Of a stretch of 64,000 bases of DNA, positions 11,007 to 22,957 are shown piece after piece. The stretch is from Cunninghamia lanceolata (Eukaryota > Streptophyta > Pinopsida > Cupressales > Cupressaceae): the NCBI GenBank assembly GCA_027924645.1, contig BSBN01001482.1, positions 10,682,001-10,746,000 of the forward strand, in the 5' to 3' direction. The notes beneath the pieces are model-generated. The model saw only the letters and a program-made list of their open reading frames with translations, had not been told where the DNA came from and searched no databases. The translations under genes were made by a program, and so were the position numbers. Positions within the stretch are counted from its first letter, which is position 1; the number at the start of each line of letters is the position of its first letter.

Positions 11007-12244
11007 TGTTAGATTTAGAGAAGACAACTGAGAGGGGGGTGAATCAGTTGTCTAAAACTTTCTTTACTTTCAACACTTATATTCACTTGGCAGTAATAAT
11101 AAATCAAAACATAAAACTTAATGAAATTAATCAAGAGCAGAAACACATCAACACAAGAGACACCAAGATTTTGACATGGAAAACCCAGTTAAGGGAAAAA
11201 CCACAGGGTGATTAACCCAAGAATGTATTCTCTATTAGAAGAATAGAAAGAACAAAATGGCACATGCCAACTAGGGCTCACTACCCGAGCACACTGCTCA
11301 CAAGAGGCTCACTGCCTACAAGAGACACATTGTCTACAAAAGAATAAGTATCACATACTTGAACTGGAAAATAGCATCTTCACCATGCTTGAGTCAATTC
11401 CATTTAAGCCCAAACCTTCTGCTCTGCCTTTCACTCTTCTCCTTGCTACCACACACTCATCTCCACATCTCATCCTTTGAAATGACTTTGCAATCCCTTA
11501 TTTATACATGACATCAACATAGGAACAAACATCTAAGTCAGGACACATCCACAAGAACATCCGCAAGACGTATAATTCATCTGGTCGGCTAGTCACAGAA
11601 ACAACATCATCATCTGGAAGTTATTCTTCATTTTTGGGACTCCAATTCTAATGCGGACCATAAACATGAACTGAGCATGATCCAAAGACCTCCACAAGCT
11701 TTCCTGAAACACCAAGAACATCCGCACTACCTCTACTTACTGAAACTCTTCTCTCCTTCATCCAGAACCTCAAGAACACAGTCTGCCATTATTGTCACAA
11801 AGGAATAGATACTTCTGGACCTTCAGACCACAAACCAATCAATTTTCCACACCACACAGACTTCCCAAACACTTCCTCAAATCCGCAAAACTGGAGAATG
11901 CATTGCCGGATCTTACCAGACCTATTTGTATCACTCTATCATCACTAAACATTTACCAGAACTGGTTCCACTTGAACTGCCATAACTTCTTCAAATATTG
12001 ATGTGGACCTCTGAAATCTCTACTGGAACAACTTAAGACACATATCTACAAACCCTTTAATCCACATCCTCTGATCCTCATCCTATCTTGGACTTTTACC
12101 TTATGCCATCACTGTTCTTCACTGTTCCTGATTGAGACTGATTTTCTCAATATCCTCAGCACATAACTCATCCAACCTTATCATTAATGTAACAGGAGTA
12201 TGTTGGCATCAATGACAACACCGGTTAGGCCCATACTTGCAACA
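11007..12244 (-). repeat. C1 3' LTR
   Basis: This is the left copy on the plus strand, running from TGTTAGATTT to CTTGCAACA. Relative to the right copy it lacks the extra TATATTCACTTGG block and keeps about 16 bases (ACAAACCCTTTAATCC) that the right copy has lost. It ends directly against the PPT. Confidence 0.93.
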
Positions 12245-12567
12245 ATCTCCCCCTTTGTCATTGATGGCAACATATGATGTGAAAAACTGTTTTAACCATC
12301 ATGACAAGAAAATTTCTTTATTGTCACAACTCCCCTTAACAAAAACAACCATTCACATCTCTTCTCTTCCTTTATTGCTCCCCCTTTGATCAGCAACCAC
12401 TTGTTTTTCACATGTCTTCTCTCCCCCTTTGACATCAATGGCAAAGGGCACATACTTGCAATTAAAAACCATGCCTGCTGCTCCCCCTGAGTAGCAGCTC
12501 CCCATCATTAGTCCGGACCACAAGATGTGACTATGAAATCCACCGGACTGATGCACACCAGTGCACC
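12245..12567 (-). promoter_or_regulatory. C1 PPT and 3' untranslated region
   Basis: The functional PPT on the minus strand is CAAAGGGGGAGAT, ending at 12245 beside the 3' LTR. The plus-strand block CTCCCCCTTTG (or CTCCCCCTGA) recurs at about 12378, 12421 and 12481. The copy at 12421 also repeats the flanking CAATGGCAA context, so the PPT region appears duplicated inside this 320-base stretch. There is no coding. Confidence 0.75.
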
Positions 12568-13532
12568 TTAGTTCACCACTGGAGGGGCAATAACCCCTAA
12601 CTTCTCCCTGAGATACTCGAAAGAGTCCTTAGGTAGAGGTTTAGTAAAGATGTTTGCAATCTGATCCTTTGAAGGCACAAACTCCAATCTAACTTCATTC
12701 TTGTTTACTTGCTCTCTCAAAAAGTGAACCTTGATGGATATATGTTTGGTCCTTGAATGCAGCACCAGATTCTTAGATATGTTTATTGCACTTGAATTAT
12801 CACAGAAAATTGTGATGGGCTCCTCATACTCTACTCTGATGTCTCTTAACATCTATTTCATCGACAAGACTTGAGTACAACTTCCTACTGCAGCAATATA
12901 TTCTGCTTCTGCAGTGGACAGAGATATTGCTTCTTATTTCTTGCTTAACCAAGAAACCAATCTCTTCCCTAAAAAAAATGCTCCACCACTGGCACTCTTC
13001 CGGTCATCCACATCTCCTGCCCAATCAGCATCTATATATGCATGAAGAGAGAAATCATGATCTCTAGGATACCACAACCCATACTCAACTGTCCCCTTTA
13101 GATATGTAAAAATCCTCTTGATTGCCATAACATGAGATTCTCTAGGATCAGCTTGGAATCTAGCAACAAGACCAATAGCCTGCATAATGTCTGGTCTAAT
13201 TTGAGTGAGATACAACAATCCTCCAATCATTGACCTATATTTTGTCTGATCAACCTTGGGAGAATCATCATCTTTGCTCAATTTGCATCCGGTTGCCATT
13301 GGAGTGTTCATTGGCTTTGAGTCTTCCATCCCAAATTTCCTCAACAATTCTTTCACATATTTTGACTGAGAAATGAAGATTCCTTTCTTTGTTTGAGTAA
13401 TTTGTAGGCCCAAAAAGAAATTTATTTCTCCAAGCATGGACATCTCAAACTCACTTTTCATTTGATTTGCAAAAGTTTTGCACAGACTATCTCTTCCTCA
13501 AAAAATGATATCATCAACAAATACTTCAACAA
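12568..13532 (-). pseudogene. C1 RT C-terminus and RNase H
   Basis: This is the end of the Copia polyprotein. FVDDIIF near 13503 is the RT active-site box, followed by the connection (GGLLYLTQIRPDI) and RNase H with DADWAGD, SASGGAFFLG, AEAEYIAA and the tail HIxxKxHFLREQ...DQIANIFTKPLP. It lies one frame away from the upstream part, so an indel sits near 13533. In-frame stops occur just after the FVDDIIF box, after VSWLSKK (TAA where Gln is expected) and before MLRDI (TAG, Gln expected). The stop after VVN at 12568 is the natural end. The catalytic Asp residues that I can see remain. Confidence 0.9.
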
Positions 13533-14648
13533 TTAAGATATTTCATGATCAATTTTGAAATACAAATTACTGTCAGCAGTACCTTTGTTGAAACCAATTT
13601 TCAAGAGATGTTTATCCAATCTTTCATACCAGGCTCTTGGGGCTTGCTTCAGTCCATACAGTGCCTTTTTCAATTTGCAGACCATGTCACCGTGATCAGA
13701 CAATTGAAATCCATCCGGTTCCTCAATGTACACCTCTTCTTCTAAGTTTCCATTTAGGAAGGCAGATTTGACATCCATCTGATACACCTTGAAATCCTTA
13801 AAGGCAACAAATGCAAGAAATAATCTGACTGCTTCAATTCTTGCCACCAGAGCAAAAGTCTGTTCAAAATCAACTCCTTCAATCTGAGAGTAACCCTTGC
13901 AGACCATTCTAGCTTTATTTCTGATTGCTTCACCAACTTCATTCAGTTTGTTCCAGATGACACATTTGGTTCCAATCACATTCTTGCTTCTGGGTCTAGG
14001 AACAAGATCCCAAGTATGATTTTTCTCAATTTGCATTAGTTCTTCCTCCATTGCTTTTGACCAATTTTCATCATTGCAAGCTTCATTCACTGTCTTAGGT
14101 TCAATCTTTGAAATCAGGCAATATTCATCTAAATTTTGAGTAATTCTCCTCCTTGTTTGCACTCCTTTGCTTTTGTCACCTATGATCTGATCTTCAGAGT
14201 GGTTTAGAGTAACATACCTTGGAACTTTAGAAGTTTCTTGCATCTCTAATTCTTGATCAGTCTCATTGAGACATAACTCTTCTTCCTGACTTACTGGATC
14301 AACTTGACTTGGTATCTCAGAAGAGGCTTGGACACTTTGAATCTGAACACCATTCTGATCATCTTCATCATACTCATGAATTCTTGAGGGTCTTTCAATT
14401 TCTTCATCAACCTTCACATTTACACTTTCTACTATCTTTCTCAGTCTCTTGTTGTAACACTGGTATGCTTTGCTTTGAGTAGGGTAACCCAAGAATAATC
14501 CTTCATCACTTCTAGCATCAAACTTTCCTAGATATTCATCCCTTTTAATGTAACATCTACTACCAAAAACTCTAAAATATCTCGTAATGGGAGTAATGCC
14601 AAACCAAAGTTCATAAGGAGTCTTACCGGTATTATTTCTAATTTGAAC
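13533..14648 (-). pseudogene. C1 reverse transcriptase N-terminal part
   Basis: The region contains the integrase C-terminal linker (TGKTPYELWFG, FGSRCYIKRD, EGLFLGYP) and the RVT_2 domain. Visible RT motifs are NEACNDENWSKAMEEE, NHTWDLVPRP, KARMVCKGYSQIEGVDF, YQMDVKSAFLNG and ALYGLKQAPRAWY, the Copia signature. The first base region is separated from the integrase part by a TGA where homologues have Arg (CGA), a CG-to-TG change. The frame is lost at 13533. Confidence 0.92.
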
Positions 14649-15134
14649 TCAATTGAGAGTGTAGACTGCAGTGCTGACAACTTCTCTCCAATAGATCTGA
14701 GGAACATTTGCTTCCATCATCATGGTCCTAGATGCTTCCTGGATGGTCCGGTTCTTTCTCTCAACTACTCCATTCTGCTGTGGAGTTCTAGGGGCAGACA
14801 ATTGTCTCTTTATTCCATGTTTCTCATAGAAATATATGAACTCACTGGATGTGAATTCTCCACCTCTATCAGACCTTAGACATTTCAATTTTAATCTGGT
14901 TTCATTCTCCACCATGGCCTTGAACATTTTGAATTTCTCAAGTGCTTCTGATTTTTCTTTTAGAAAGGTTACCCACATCATTCGGGAGTAGTCATCAATT
15001 AGCAACATGAAGTATCTATCACTTTGGACACTCCTAACTCTTGCCAGACCGCAAAGATTAGTATGAACTAAGTCCAACAGTTCGGTAGAAGAAAATTCCT
15101 TACTTTTGAAAGTGACTCTACTCAATTTGGCCAA
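14649..15134 (-). pseudogene. C1 integrase core
   Basis: This is an rve-type core with LLIDDYSRMMWVTFLKEK, LKCLRSDRGGEFTS and APRTPQQNGVVERKNRT. The second catalytic Asp (RSDRGGEF) and the Glu (VVERKN) are intact. The first is changed: the motif reads LVHTNLCG where the family has HTDLCG, so Asp is replaced by Asn. With the bounding stops, this integrase cannot be active. Confidence 0.92.
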
Positions 15135-16727
15135 CTAACATTCTTTGTACAAGCTATTAGTAGGTTTTACTAATTTTGGAAGATCTCTTACAGACTGAGT
15201 ATTGCTTATCTTGATGATATTATCAAAATTCACATGACACATCCTCCTATGCCATAACCAACGTTGATCAATTTGAGCAAATAAGCAACTTTTACCAGTA
15301 CCAACCAAGTGGAAGATATTACCTTTAGTTTGAGTACCGAATGCAATCTCTGTTTTGGAGCTCTCAAAGATCTTGCATTTTCTATTTCTGAATCTGAGAT
15401 CATAGCCTTTGTCCACCAGTTGTCCAACATTGAGAATATTGTGCTTTAATCCTTCAACATACAGTACATTACCGGTTTTGTTCTTTCCATCAAGAGAAAT
15501 AGTTCCTCTACCTCTGATCTTGCTAGCAGAATTATCTCCAAACTTTACAATTCCTCCTTCATATTTTTCCAAACTTAAGAACTTATTCTTGTCACCAGTC
15601 ATATGGTGAGAGCATCCACTATCAATGACCCAATCATCCTTTGTTTCAACTTGGGCAGCTAGAGCTCTTTCTTCAACTTTAAGATTGACAGATATAGAGG
15701 GTATTGGTTCCTCTTCTTTGATGGCAATAAACACCCATTCATTACCAGATTTGTTTCCTATCTCTGATTCATCATTTGTTACTCCTTTATCATCATCTTC
15801 TTCATGAACATAGTAACAATTCTTTTGAAACCTTGATCTGTTAGGATTTGGTCTTGAAAATATTTCCGGACATCTTGAGGCAAAATGACCAATTTTATTG
15901 CAGTTAAAACACTTGAAAAGTAATTTTCCTTCATACTTACCGGATCCTCTTGGCAGTCTCTTTGCAATAAGGGCTTCAAGATGAGCATTTTCAGCTTCTT
16001 CTTCATCCAAGTCTTTTCTTGCTTTTTCATACCATGATGGGTTCCTTGAAGAATTTTCCCCTGGATCAAACCTTTGTTTCCCCTTTACAGAGGCACTGGC
16101 TTTGAATGTAGATTTAGTCTTTGGAGGATCATCTCCAAACTTGGCCATTTCAAAAGCAGCTAACTTACCAACCAATTGATCTCTTGTGACTATTGTGTGA
16201 GCTCTAAATTCTTCGATTGCAAAAGCCTTCATTTTATAAGACTCAGGAAGGGATCTGAGAACTTTGCCAACAATCTCATCTTCACTCAGGGTTCCACCTG
16301 CATTTCTAATTCCACAAACCAACTCATTCACTCTTGGCATAAAAGAGGTAATATTTTCATCATTTCTCATCTTCAATTTTTCAAATTTCCCTTTTAGACT
16401 CTGTAACCTTGCACATTTAACAAACTAGTCTCCTTCATGCAAAAGTTCCAATTTTTTCCAAATCTCAAATGCAGTTGGTAGATCAATAACATTTGAGAGT
16501 TCTGAGTTAGATAATGTGCTTAAAAGAGCCTCTTTGGTCCGCAGATTATTTTCAACATCTGTGATTTCATTTAGGGTTGTCGGACCACCTTGTGGAGGTA
16601 CATAATCTTTTGTAAGCATGGACTAGTATGCAAATCCCATGCACTGCAAGTGACATTCCATGCAACCTTTCCAAAGAGAAAAGTTAGTTCCATCAAACTT
16701 TGGACTATCCTTCTTGTAGGACGACAT
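15135..16727 (-). pseudogene. C1 gag, protease and GAG-pre-integrase
   Basis: The start is ATG at 16725-16727 (MSSYKKDSPKFDGTNFSLW), 43 bases inside the primer site. The order is gag (UBN2 type, LRSLPESYKMK), zinc knuckle CFNCNKIGHFASRC, aspartic protease WVIDSGCSHHMTG, and GAG-pre-integrase WHRRMCHVNFDN up to CKEC-like YKEC. The same frame runs through it all. Stops lie at about 16620 and 16425 in gag and at 15135 (TAG after YKEC, where homologues have Gln). It is the best preserved part of the element. Confidence 0.92.
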
Positions 16728-16770
16728 CCTGGATCTCCTCAACCAGTTAAGCTCCTTTCAGAGGAACTTG

Positions 16771-16782
16771 GCTCTAATACCA
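16771..16782 (-). promoter_or_regulatory. C1 primer-binding site
   Basis: The minus strand reads TGGTATTAGAGC two bases inside the 5' LTR, which is complementary to initiator-Met tRNA with one C-to-T change. Confidence 0.9.
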
Positions 16783-16784
16783 AT

Positions 16785-18020
16785 TGTTAGATTTAGAGCA
16801 GACAACTGAGAGGTGGGTGAATCAGTTGTCTAAAACTTTCTTTACTTTCAACACTTATATTCACTTGGCAGTATATATTCACTTGGTAGTAATAATAAAT
16901 CAAAACATAAAACTTAATGAAATTAATCAAGAGTAGAAACACATCAACACAAGAGACACCAAGATTTTGACGTGAAAAGCCCGGTTAAGGGAAAAACCAG
17001 GGGGTGATTAACCCAAGAATGTATTCTCTATTAGAAGAATAGAAAGAATAAAATGACACATGCCAACTAGGGCTCACTACCTGAGCACACTGCTCACAAG
17101 AGGCTCACTGCCTACAAGAGACACACTATCTACAAAAGAATAAGTATCACATACTTGAACTAGAAAATAGCATCTTCACCATGCTTGAGTCAGTTCCATT
17201 TAAGCCCAAACCTTCTGCTCTGCCTTTTGCTCTTCTCCTTGCTACCACACACTCATCTCCATATCTCATCCTTTGAAATGACTTCGCAATCCCTTATTTA
17301 TACATGACATCAACATAGGAACAAACATCTAAGTCGGCACACATCCACAAGAACATCCACAAGATGTATAATTTATCTGGTTGGCCAGTCACAGAAAGAA
17401 CATCATCATCCGAAAGTTATTCTTCATTTTCAGGACTCCAATTCTAATGCGGACCATAAACATGAACTGAGCATGATCCAAAGACCTCCACAAGCTTTCC
17501 TGAAATGCCAAGAACATCTGCACTACATCTACTTACTGAAACTCTTCTCTCCTTCATCTAGAACCTCAAGAACATAGTCTGCCATTACTGTCACAAAGGA
17601 ATAGATACTTCTGGACATTCAGACCACAAACCAATCAATTTTCCACACCACAAAGACTTCCCAAACACTTCCTCAAATCTGCAGAACCAGAGAATGCATT
17701 GCCGGATCTCACCGGACCTTTCTGTATCACTCTGTCATCACTGAACATTTTCCAGAATTGGTTCCACTTGAACTGCCATAACTTCTTCAAATATTCATGC
17801 AGACCTCTGAAATCTCTACTGGAATAACTTAAGACACATATCTCCTCTGATGCTCATCCTGTCTTGGACTTTTACCTTATGCCATCACTGTTCTTCACTA
17901 TTCCTGATTGAGACTGATTTTCTCAATATCCTCAGCACACAACTCATCCAACCTTATCATTAATGTAACAGGAGTATGTTGGCATCAATGACAACACCGG
18001 TTAGGCCCATACTTGCAACA
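16785..18020 (-). repeat. C1 5' LTR
   Basis: This is the right copy, TGTTAGATTT to CTTGCAACA on the plus strand, followed by the target duplication ACTTT at 18021-18025. A 20-base local duplication of the ATTCACTTGG(C/T)AGTA block near 16860-16890 distinguishes it from the 3' LTR. Confidence 0.93.
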
Positions 18021-18025
18021 ACTTT

Positions 18026-20062
18026 TTCATGAAAAATCCTAAGCATACTACCTACAATGGGGCATGTTATTCCTATGCGACATAGTCCTTGTAGACCACA
18101 TCATTGCCCTCTTATGCATACGTTCCTTCCATCCACTATCACCTATCCTTTTATTTATCCATCCTACATTGTTCTTCCACCTTGACTTGGTTCCCCCTTG
18201 TCATTGGTATCTAGCATAAAGGCTATCAAAATTGCAAACTGATGCCATTTTTTGAAACAATCCATATCAAAACATGTCAAAAATCCAAAAAAATCAAAAC
18301 ATGTCAAAAATTCAAAAAAATCACAATATCCAAAAATCCAAAAAAAATTAAAACATCAAAACACAAAAAAATCAAAACATTTTCAAAATCCAAAAAAATT
18401 AAAACATTTTTCAAAAATTAAAAAAAATAAAACATATTCAAAAAACCAAAAAAAGAAAAATCAAAATATTTCCACAATACAAAAAAATCAAATATTTCCA
18501 AAGGACAAAAAATCAAATATACAACAAAAAATCCAATCAATCAAATTCAATCCAATTCATCAATCCAAATAAAACCTTCATTTCATTCTTCTAAGTCAAT
18601 TCATCAATCAAATTCTTCAAATCCCATCATCAACACAAATTCTTCCAATCATCCAATCACATTAGTCAATTAATTCAATTCTTCAGTTCAATCCAGTCAG
18701 TCAATCTCCCAATTCTTCAAATCAAATTAATTAAGTCAATCATCATTCAAATCCATTCTTCAAATCATCCACAGTCCACATGGTTGAACTATGATGCCTC
18801 TGAGCTTTCACGTAGGCAAGGCCATCTTTGATGCACCCCTAAGACACTAGGCCAGTCCCTTAGGGCCCATTGAGTCAACCATCATAATAACTCATCCTTT
18901 TGTGAAATGGACACTTTGATTAGACAATCAATCTTTTAAACAAATGCACACTAGAAACAATCCCAAGCATCAAACAAGATAGCTATCTAATCAATCAAAT
19001 CCATCAATCACCTCGTCATAATCATGTCACTATCCTCATCAACTATCACATACACTATACAGAATGGTGCATTGTCAAAACTAGGATTTTGTTCCTTATA
19101 CATGTGTCATTTATCAAACATCATGAATCAAACCCTAGTGTTGCTCGCATGGCCAACAACACTAGTGTCAACCAGACTAGACATCTTATATGACATGATT
19201 CCTATCCTGAAACCAAGATTACTTCATTAAATCATGATTAATCAATCAAACACAAATCACTTGACAAATGATCTAATGGCTATTGACTCTATTGGTCTAG
19301 TTTGACTTATATTTCATTTGGATTGTTTTGCAATCTCGTTCTTATGCTTCTCAAGGCAGTCCCTAAGCGATGAAGAGAAGTGAGGATAGAGAGATCTTTT
19401 TCTTTGATTTCTATTTTTGGTTTGTCTTGGCAAAATGACTGGGGCAACTTGGTGACTTGCATGTGATTAGGATTCCATTGGATGTGAATCAAAGGCATCC
19501 TATGCATTGGGAAGAATAACTTCTTCCTTGCATAAGGACTTACATACCTCAAGGTTATCTCATCACATGTTCTGACAAGGTATCATAGTTACTTAGTCTA
19601 AGTTAGGCATTCCTCTGTCTTGTGCCTATTTTACAAGGGACTACACTTTCCACCTTGGCCTTTGACATGCCATGGTGATTGGCATCCTTTGATATAATAA
19701 GTTCTATGATGATAAGCAGAAAAAAAATTTGCAAGGGAGAAGCTCAAAAATCTATCAAAGTAGGATCTCATTTCCATTCTTATAGCCAAACTTTCATTAC
19801 TCCACCATCTCTCTCTTGCATCTTCATTCCTCCACCTTTATTACAGCATAATGTATCATTTATTTCTTCTATCCATTCTCCTTTTTTTTTCTTAACCAAT
19901 CCCTTTCATTTCGAGAGCCTACTTGTGTTTGTCCAACCCACCTATTCTCTCAAGGGGGTATCATCGTCCTATCTTTACATCATCATCCTTTTCCTCTATC
20001 CATTTCTTTAGCTTCTTTGAAATGATGTTACTCAACATAAATCACATCATCTCAAACATCAT
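18026..20062 (+). other. Family A 3' region right of C1
   Basis: This continues the element interrupted at 11006. No coding domain is visible in any frame, and open stretches of up to 110 codons are compositional. The last 180 bases (CATTTC...AGAGC, CTCTCAAGGGGGTAT, TTTGAAATGATGTTACT) match the reverse complement of 63523-63760. This identifies it as the 3' end of the family whose minus copy ends the window. Confidence 0.6.
18252..18800 (+). repeat. A-rich CAAAAATCCAAAAAAATC array
   Basis: This is an irregular repeat of 15-25 base units built on CAAAA, TCCAAAAAAATC and AAAACAT, grading into CAATTC/TCAATC words. It lacks G almost completely. The Lys-rich 106-codon frame across it is an artefact of the composition. 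Confidence 0.7.
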
Positions 20063-20078
20063 CTCAAAGAGGGGCAAA
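20063..20078 (+). promoter_or_regulatory. Family A polypurine tract (plus copy)
   Basis: CTCAAAGAGGGGCAAA lies directly before an LTR start TGTACACACCTAAAA. The minus-strand copy at 63523-63539 has the same tract before TGTAGACACCTAAAA. Confidence 0.8.
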
Positions 20079-20410
20079 TGTACACACCTAAAAGTGTCCT
20101 TGGGTTGCAAAACCCTAAACACTTCCACATTCTACCATTTTTTCCTAATTTTACTCTATGATTAATTAATTAATTTTAATTAATTGATTATTTAATAATT
20201 CATATCCTAATGTCCCCTTTCATTAATTTAAACAAATAAAACTTTTGTTTAAATATCCCATCACCTAATTCCCAAAATCCCCTTTCACATGCATCCTTTC
20301 AATAAATTAAATAAATTGGACAAATTTATTTAATTTAAATCATTTCCCACCTCACCATATTTTCCTAATTTAAAATTTGATTTTGTCCTCTAGTGGATGG
20401 AAACCCTAAT
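20079..20410 (+). repeat. Family A 3' LTR, first part
   Basis: It starts TGTACACACC and is AT-rich with TTAATTAATT-type blocks, like the minus copy at 62.5-63.5 kb. It is cut at 20410 by insertion of G1, and CTAAT at 20406-20410 is the duplicated target. It resumes at 33275. Confidence 0.75.
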
Positions 20411-21964
20411 TGGTGTAGGAGCACCTAAATGTCCAAGTTTTGGTTAATGTTTAGTTGTTTTGGTTGGTTTAAAAAGGTCTTGGAGACCATTCTTAATGTT
20501 GTTATGAGGCTTGAAAGCCATATTTGTAATGGTCTAAGTCTAAATAACTAGAATCTACTATGGTTATGTTATAAGTCCTAGTTAGGACAGTCATGTTGTC
20601 TTAGGTAGTTTGCAAGAGTCATTTAAGTTTTAATGTTTATATAGGTTAGTCATTTAAGTTTTAATGTGGTAGCCTTTAAAAGGCATGTCAAAGGTGTGTT
20701 GATGTGTTAAAACCTTCTCCAAAGGTTAGTCAAGTGTTATAAAGCATTCTCTTCATAAAACAGTCAGTAGAAGACAAGTTTCCAAAAATAGTTTCAAAGA
20801 CTGCAGTTTTAAAACAAGAAAGCATCGATAGTTTTGGGTAGTTTTTATCGACCCCTACCATTCCATGCATATGTAAGGCTTGTTCTAAGCCAAGGAAGGT
20901 TGCTATTGTGGAGAATATTCAATATATTGGAAGAAAGAACTAAAAAAGACCTCTATTTTACTACTTTTTTCTGTTTTTCTAAACTTTTCTTTGTTGTTTT
21001 CCTGTCATACCCACAACTATACGGATTCATCATAGACCATCTGCATGTGGGATGGAAAGTAGACTAAGTTACCTTTGATTTAAGCATGGTCTGAGGCCTT
21101 GACATTGAACTAGAGGAGAGAAATCACTGTTTTGCTCCAGACTATCTTTTAACTACTGTCTTTTCCAATAAATCATTGTTTTTTGCATTGATCAGTACTG
21201 GTATGGCTGAGTGGTGGATGGTATTGGTGATGGTTGTTTAGAGTGTTGAGTTGAATATCCTTTGCATTTGGTTTGGGCCCTTGACACCATTGATTAGCTC
21301 TGCCATTCTATTTTGTTTGAAAGTGGGTTAAAACCCTGAATTAGGGTATTTCTGGATAACCCGATGGAGATTCCCCCATTCCATTGATCTTTTCCTATTT
21401 TTGCTCAATGGAATGGGTAGTATACTAGGAAATACAATAGCTTGTGAAAGTTATAGGGGTAGGATAATAGTGTAGGTGGAGTTTGCCTTGAAACTGATCC
21501 ACCAAGATCCTTGCATTGGTAAATGGAGAAGGGCTGCAGTCACTACAAAGAAGACATAGGTAAGTTTGGTGAGGTATTGCTCTGTCAATGATGACAATAG
21601 GCATGTTAGGCATGTGACTTGCTTAACTAGATTGAGTTTGTGTTAAGGGGAGATCATCCCAAGATGATATTGTGACTTTCCTTCTCTTGGAGTAGTGAGG
21701 TTGTGACTGTCCATGATAAGTATGGTAGAGATTGCTGTCCCTGCAAATCCTGCTCAGTGAGTTGTATGGAAACTTAGGTGGAGTTGAGTGCTTGGTGAGG
21801 TAAGTGTCCTGAAATCCCTCTTTGTTGTTGAGAAAAAGTTGGATATGGTGTTGAAGCCTGCCTTGTGTGAAGTTTAGTCTCTGTCAGAAGAAAAATAGTG
21901 AACTTGAGAGACTTTTCATTGAAGTTGTGAAACTTGCTAGTGTTGTCCTTGATGCTCTGCATCA
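20411..21964 (+). repeat. G1 5' LTR
   Basis: It runs from TGGTGTAGGAGCACC to GATGCTCTGCATCA. The first 15 bases form a short hairpin (GGTG...CACC), with one stem base lost to a C-to-T change compared with the 3' LTR. A duplicated GTCATTTAAGTTTTAATGT block lies at about 20617 and 20648. Confidence 0.92.
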
Positions 21965-21968
21965 TTTA

Positions 21969-21980
21969 TGGTATCAAAGC
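21969..21980 (+). promoter_or_regulatory. G1 primer-binding site
   Basis: TGGTATCAAAGC lies four bases after the LTR. It has one difference from the initiator-Met complement and is the same variant as in G3. Confidence 0.85.
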
Positions 21981-22048
21981 TAGCAAGTAGATCCTTGAGA
22001 GTGTAGTGGATCTTGTGAAAGAGATAAAGGTTTGTGAAAGTTGTGAAT

Positions 22049-22957
22049 ATGCCTCCAAAGAACCAGGTGGCAAGAGAGAATTCTGAGTTGAGAGAAGCCT
22101 TAGAGGCTAGAGAAAAGGAGTTGAGGAATAGAAGAGAGCAGGATGCTGCAAGGGAAAGAGAGTTGAGGCAAGTAAGAAGGGAGAATGCAACAATCTTGGC
22201 TAGATTGGAAGCATTAGAGAAGAAACCTAGAGGGGATGAACAAGATGATCCTGAAGGAGATGAGGAGGCTGATGAGAATCCTCCTGAGGCTAAGTTGGAT
22301 GCTGGTGAAAAGAAATTTGTGAGATTGTTGAAGGCAATCCAAGGAAGTGGAACAAAGGAAAACATTGAGTTACCTATCTATCAGGGGAAGATGGATAGTG
22401 AAGAGGTATTAGGGTGGATAGATGTCCTGGAAAATTTTTTTGAGTATGAGGAGATGAGTGATGAGAAGAAGATCAAATTTGCAAAGACTAAACTGAGAGG
22501 AACAACACTTACCTGGTGGAGTAGTGTGCAGACAGAAAGAGTGGCTAGAGGTGCATCAAAAATCACTTCTTGGGGTAGGATGAAAGATCAGTTCCTTCCA
22601 TCTGATTACTCTATTCAGACAAAGAGGATGAGGCAGAATCTAAAACAGAAGGACATGGATGTTATGTCCTATACTAAGCAATTTCATAAGCTTAGTATTA
22701 GAGGTGAATTGGAAGATGAAGAAGAGAAAGTGGCAAGATACCTCAATGGGCTTAGGTATAACTTGCAAGATGAGATTGTGTTAGCAGTACCAAAAACACT
22801 TGGAGAGTGTTTTCAGTTAGCCATCAGGGCTGAAGAGAGAGTGAAGAGGAAGCAAGAAAGGCAAGGAGGTTATGGAAGAGAAAACAGAGGTAGGAGCAGA
22901 CCTACTAATGAAGTTCAGAATAGCAATGAGAAGGGTAAGGAGGTGTCTACAGAATAG
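22049..22957 (+). pseudogene. G1 gag (capsid region)
   Basis: The first true ATG is 22049 (MPPKNQVARENSELREA), although the frame is open a little upstream. Residues about 5-65 form a charged heptad-like coiled coil. A Retrotrans_gag domain follows (WIDVLENFFEYEEM, KLRGTTLTWWSSV, QNLKQKDMDVMSYTKQF, VARYLNGLRYNLQDEI), then an Arg/Gly-rich tail. The first in-frame stop, TAG at 22955-22957, sits between TE and RGGYRGG. The next codons continue the same frame, so it is a nonsense change, probably of Gln. This is the structural protein that packages the RNA in related elements. Confidence 0.88.

Larger units (their letters stand above)
11007..18020 (-). mobile_element. Complete Copia element C1
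   Basis: The element is complete in structure. Two LTRs of 1238 and 1236 bases start TGTTGCAAG and end AAATCTAACA on the minus strand. It has a PPT, an initiator-Met-type primer site, and one gag-pol region in Copia order (gag, protease, integrase, RT, RNase H). The 5-bp target duplication ACTTT lies at 11002-11006 and 18021-18025. It inserted into the 3' region of family A. The coding region has several stops and one frameshift, and the LTRs differ by scattered bases and small indels, so it is an old, dead copy. It has related LTRs at 1-1215 and 4250-5721. Confidence 0.95.

Noticed and set aside
18252..18572. 106-aa Lys/Asn/Gln-rich plus-strand ORF
   Set aside because: It is a translation of an A-rich irregular tandem repeat. 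Composition explains the open frame.
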